From Acridotheres tristis (Eukaryota > Chordata > Aves > Passeriformes > Sturnidae): a DNA stretch of 64,000 nucleotides. The stretch covers positions 10,583,034 to 10,647,033 of the forward strand of contig CM072888.1 in the NCBI GenBank assembly GCA_037013685.1, given 5' to 3'. The translations under genes and the position numbers were made by a program. The notes beneath the pieces were generated by a model that worked only from the letters and a program-made list of their open reading frames with translations, was not told where the DNA came from and searched no databases. Positions 58,947-64,000 of this stretch are shown piece by piece; the first letter of the stretch is position 1; every line of letters starts with the position of its first letter.

Positions 58947-61900
58947 CCAACATATTACCCTTAAAGACTGCAAAACCCATGACAAACTGTTTTAACAGTT
59001 TTGATTCTGTAACTTGATATGTTGAAGTTTGTGGGTACATACCTTAAAAAAAGAAGAGGAGCCTGGTCCAAGAATATGCAATTCCATAAACTCAATACCA
59101 GATATGAGCAGATTTTCTCACTCACACACTGAAACTGATCTATCCACTTAGACATGAAAACAACATGTTTTGAATAAGTCAAACATTTTGAATTGTCACC
59201 AGTGAGGACAGCTTTCTCCAAAGGCAGAAAAGATCTTTTAGCTCTCCTAAGCCTGTAGACCATGTAGAGTCAAGTAAAAAAATACAGAACAAAATTAAAA
59301 TGAGAATTCGGAGATCTAAAGAAGTTTCAAAGATAACATTTTCAACTTCATAACCTTGTCACAAGCAAAAATTTCTAGGAGCAGTGCTCTCTACCTTCCT
59401 AGGACTACCTAAAACAGGGCAGCCAAGCCTGAGCTGGAAGAGGAGTGAGTTCATTGCCAATGGTGGATGGGCAGTCAAAAAACTCCTTCTGTCCTCAGAG
59501 AATGCAGCAGAAGCAACACCTCAGGACTTTCATTGTGGCTGATTTATTTTGTCCTTATTGCTTGTGAATTCACGAGTTGCATGCCTTGCTGCACTGGTGA
59601 AGAGATATTGTGACCCATGTGAGACAGCCAGGAGAGAGAGGAGAGGTTAATGGCCATTTCTCACCTTAAAGGACAGAAATTTGTGAAGCAACCAGAAACA
59701 CTATGAGATTCATAACTTTTCTCCCCCACAAAATTGTGTTAGCACACACAACAGTACTCACACGGGGGGTTTTATGCCCAGAGGAAACCAATTTCAATAG
59801 GGCCATTTTGACTTATGCCCAGGTACTGCTTCAGCTCCATATCTGTAGAAGGAGAAATGCATTTTAGTGCCTGTCCAACATTAGTAGAACCTTCCAAGAT
59901 GGATAGGCCCATAACATATTAAGCTTTGAGATCTAGTTCAATTTTTGGAAGCAAATTCTTTAAGCAAATATTTATGACTAAGAATGAAATGACAAGTGCT
60001 ATGAAATGGCTTCTGGAGTTAGTTTTGCTCAACTTGCTTATTCCTAACGAGGGCATAGACAGAGCCTATGCTAAGGAAGACTGAAAGGAATGGTTTGCTT
60101 GTGAAGTTTCCAAAAGCAGTTGTACTTTTTCCTAAAATAACCTAAAGGGATAGAAAAAACTCCACTCTTCTCTTAAAGAGAAACATATCCAAAGTGCATA
60201 TTTCAGCATGCTTCCTCCCTGAGGATTTCTCAGTCTAGAATAAAAAGGATGTTTTTTCCAATGGCTTTCAACACGCTTGTGTGTCTGCCAAGTGTTTTGA
60301 GTCTGACAGTCAAATATTGCTGGTGAGAACCATCAGTTCCCTCAAGGACTTGACACTGCAGCCAATTTGTATCCCAAGTGACTGTAAAAGGAGGTGACTG
60401 CAGCCGTCATTTTGTTAGATTTAGTCAAAAACATTCCCAGAAGAGGCAGGAGAGCATGCTGGGAATTGTCTGATGAGTCTGCTGGGAGAATAATTATGTG
60501 GCTGGCAGTTTGTTTGCATCATCTTTAGTAGCACTTTCTTAGTGGGTTTTGTGGCATTTGAGCACTCAGCTTTTTGAATTAAAGAATCTTTACTGCCATT
60601 GTCTCTTTAGCTAATTCCCAGATTATGCAGTCTTGGATGTGCATTCTGGGGCTACTTCTGTATTACAGGAGGTATTAGAAAACTAAACCACATTTTTCAA
60701 TATTTCCATTCTTACTTGTGATGAAATTTTCTGCACTGTAGCTGTGATTTAATTACAAAGAATTCCCTGTTCTGATCGCCATGCCTACACAGACATGAGG
60801 CCCATTTGTGTTTTAATCATGCTTCTTTGAGCAGGATGAATATAAAAATTTTCAATACCTTTTTTTTTGGTTAAAATTGCACATATAAACTTTAGCGGTC
60901 TTTTGTTTGTTTGTTTTTAGTAATGTAACATAACAAATTACAGCTTAAAAAGTGTGAAAAGCTTTTCAAGAGCAACTGAGGTATCTGAGAAACAAAGTTC
61001 TATTAGAATTTTAATATGATTCAACATCTTCTGAAAAAATAAATGGGTATGAGCCCTTGGAAGAGAGTATGCAAAAGCACTGGCAAAAAATCAGTTCTAA
61101 ATTGACAGGAAAATTGAGAGCTGGAAAAAGAACCACGTTAGAACCCACACTTATTCAACTGACTACAAGGGGTTCATCATAGCTACGAGTGCCTTTTATA
61201 GAGCACGTAGGCAATTAAAAAACCAGCAGTAACAGCAAACCCAACTCAGCAAAACATCCCTCTGGGAGCAGCCTGTCTGGTCCTCTCTGGACCAGTTCCT
61301 GTGCCAGCTGCTGCTCCTGATAAAACAGACCAGCCTCAGAAAATGCCAAGGCAGCCCTAGGCTCTGGTTTTCTCTGGTGGGTGTAGCACAGGGCCTTCCA
61401 GCTCTGGGTTATGAATGCAGATACACAGCCCTGCATCTCTAGATGTAAATACATAGAGGTGAATACAAAGGAAGGAGGAGAAAAGGAAGTAGAGGAGGTG
61501 AAAATTACCACATCAGAGCCTTTTGCTGCTGTATAGGGATAAAAATGTATTGCTTGTGACTCTGCTCAAATGAGAATCTGCTCTTAGAGAGTTTACTACA
61601 ATCTATCTTGTTTGTGTACTTGGGGACTTCAGAAGACTTTGTTGGAATGGAGCTGGAAAAAAATTGGATTGGTGGCCAAAACTTAAAAAAACCCATTTTC
61701 TTGCTATGGAAACGTTATTAGCATTCTCACAAAGATGACTGAATTGAAATAAGAAATCATCTTAAAAGCAAAACTACCTTTGATGAGAATCCTGCAGAAA
61801 GCACAATAAAGCATAAAAAGCATAAAAAGGCCTGTGGGATCCTATTTTCTTTTGCATGTGCTTCCCAACTGCTCTCTTTGCTAATGGGTCACCTGGGATG

Positions 61901-64000
61901 TGCCTTCTTTCCAGCAGCTGAACTAGGGCATCTTAGGAGGACAGCTGGGATCCAAAGATTTCCTAAAAGACATGCTGGTGCTGTTTCTCAAAGGGGGAAA
62001 TCACTCCATATCCACTTCACCTTGTGGACACTTGCACTGCAGAAATATAACTTGACCCACCAGCCAGAATCAGCCTCAGCAACGTGCTCCTGACAGAAGT
62101 TAGCACTGGAGAAAAATCCCAAGATATTACCTTATGGACAATGAAGAAATGATAGCTTTATATAGAGAAAGTTGCTGTTCTTCATTCCATTCATTTGAAA
62201 TTTGTCTTACTCTGAAACCTGAGGATTTATATCCCTTTTAAGTGTTTAGTAAATTAAGGTAATCTGTATATTTCTGAATACTGAATGTCAGAGGTCAATT
62301 TTGTGCTTTGTGATCTTTGTATGATTATTTTATCTTATATTTTTATCTCCTGACCTTTTGACCTTCCCTTTATTTTATTTTCCATTAACAAACTCATTTT
62401 ATCTCAGGCCTATATTATTTTAAAGTAAATTTCATTATAATTTTATCTAACTTCCTTCATATTGAAGCAAGGCTCACTGATCTTCAATTTAGAGTGATTT
62501 TAATTTAAAAATCCTCCCAAAAGTACAATAAAAATAACCTCTAAAATCCTCTTGTAAATAATAGCTGGTGATAGCAGGATTGCAAAGAAAGGTTTGATGG
62601 TTGAAACAAGGATAAATAGCCTGGAAGGAGTACAGAGACCTTATCTGAGCAGTCCAATGAAGTTCCACTTCAGAGGTGGCCAAAGGTGACTTCCTACAAC
62701 TCAGTCTTTCCATGTGCTGTAGAGACTCAGTAAGTTACAAAAAAGACATCAACAGGATATATTTCTCTCAGAAGGCACCATAAACACTTGAAGGAATCAA
62801 TTTATCAATTTTGCTGGACAGCTTTCCTCTTTCTAAATTCAAACCTTTTCATTAAAAGAAGAAAAAAATCACAACAGGATAACTTATATCAATTTTCACT
62901 GTATGTTTTTCCTCATATTGCCTGACGTGCTACAAATAGCCTTTCTTGGGCTCCAGGCAGAAGAGTTCACGAGCTTCTAACACATCCCAGATCCAGTGGA
63001 CTTCACAAATTATTCATACCCACACACCTCCTCCTATCTACCAACTAAACATCACCACGGACACACTAAAGAAAGTGAATTAAAGAGAAGAAGTTTAATG
63101 GTAACACAAAAAATCCAGGCTCACTGATACTCTGTTATTGTGCAGCAGGTTTCTTTAACTGCTGGTTTCTTTGTATTATCTTTGGCTTGGTTTACACAAG
63201 AGGCAAAGGACCCTTCATACATCAGTTATTCGAAGTGAATCCATGACAACCTATGTGGACATAGCACCTCCTGATCTGTAATTCGAGCTGGGCACAAAGT
63301 CTGGATTTATGAATCTGGTAGGTAAATTTATGGCAGCACTTAAAAATGACAGTGTTTTGATAAAATGAGAGATGCTAGGGTGGATTCCCCACCTCCACAC
63401 TTAATAGTTTTGTGGCCAGACTACTGTGGTAATTTGAGGACTCATTAACGTGATCTCAATCAAAATTATTTTTCTTTTTTCATTGTTCAGAGGATTTTTT
63501 CCCAGCTTCCATTTTATTTTACAGATTTTGATCTTACTAGCAGGCTGGAAAGCCTTGTTTAATTCTCCTATGTGTTAGAAGAAGATTAACAAAGAAGGGA
63601 ACTAATTGAAGAAAAAATGGGAAGAAGATCTGGTGTGGGGAGGTTGGGAAAGGGGAGAAGCAGTACAGCAACAATAATTGCCAATAAATGCACACCTCAT
63701 CAGCAAGCAGAGTTATTGAGGTGTTATTCCAAGCAGGATTCTCTTACCCCAGTAGGTCTGCCTTTCCTTACTTGGGTTTGGAAAAGAGTCTCTAAATGTA
63801 CTCAAGAGGCCCTGACACATCTAAATTTCCTGTGTGGTAACTTTGTTCAGGAAAGGAATCCTCACATTATGAATTTATACAAACACAGGAATTATTTGTG
63901 TCTCAGTTTCCTCTCTTTCCCCCTTTTTCACGGAAAATTTTCACTCAGCTTTATGGTGTCTTGCAAGACTAAATCCTTATCATTTAAGGCACTGCTGGAA
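58947..64000. other. Intergenic, no gene seen
   Basis: AT-rich DNA with a short GTTT run at about 60903-60918 and an AAGCATAAA repeat at about 61806-61828. No exon, RNA gene or mobile element could be supported to the end of the window. Confidence 0.45.

Noticed and set aside
43156..64000. IL15 or another downstream neighbour gene
   Set aside because: Expected further along by synteny, but no frame resembled IL15 or any other known gene.

Overview
This window looks like autosomal DNA from a bird, probably a songbird. The evidence is two interrupted vertebrate genes with GT-AG introns, CpG-island promoters, several CR1 retroposon copies (two with the avian ATTCTGTG-type 3' tail), and a retroviral solo LTR. 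There is no prokaryotic-style coding; nearly all long open frames are chance or follow from GC-rich or repetitive sequence.

Layout. (1) 1-7820: first intron of RNF150, transcribed leftwards. (2) 7821-8286: RNF150 coding exon 1 (signal peptide, lumenal region and most of the protease-associated domain) inside a CpG island. (3) 8682-9202: a G-rich minisatellite about 0.4 kb upstream of the RNF150 start, with about 30 degenerate 15-20 bp units arranged in a higher-order repeat. (4) 9.2-31.1 kb: intergenic DNA with old CR1 copies near 11.1, 14.7-15.4 and 26.7-27.3 kb, and an LTR of about 440 bp at 30.05-30.49 kb. (5) 31.07-31.6 kb: CpG-island promoter and probable non-coding first exon of ZNF330. 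(6) 33954-43150: nine coding exons and the 3' UTR of ZNF330 on the + strand. They assemble into an uninterrupted 321-codon frame. (7) 43.15-64 kb: gene-free flank with three more CR1 fragments.

The order RNF150 (leftward) then ZNF330 (rightward) matches the head-to-head arrangement I recall from human 4q31, where IL15 lies further along. I saw no IL15 exon here. The two genes are not known to act together: RNF150 is a PA-TM-RING type membrane protein (only its lumenal start is here), and ZNF330 (NOA36) is a cysteine-rich nucleolar protein.

I found no convincing new multi-gene system. The observations most worth following are the higher-order minisatellite beside the RNF150 promoter with its overlapping long frames, the CpG-rich LTR about 0.6 kb upstream of the ZNF330 CpG island, and the 20-nt microexon in ZNF330.
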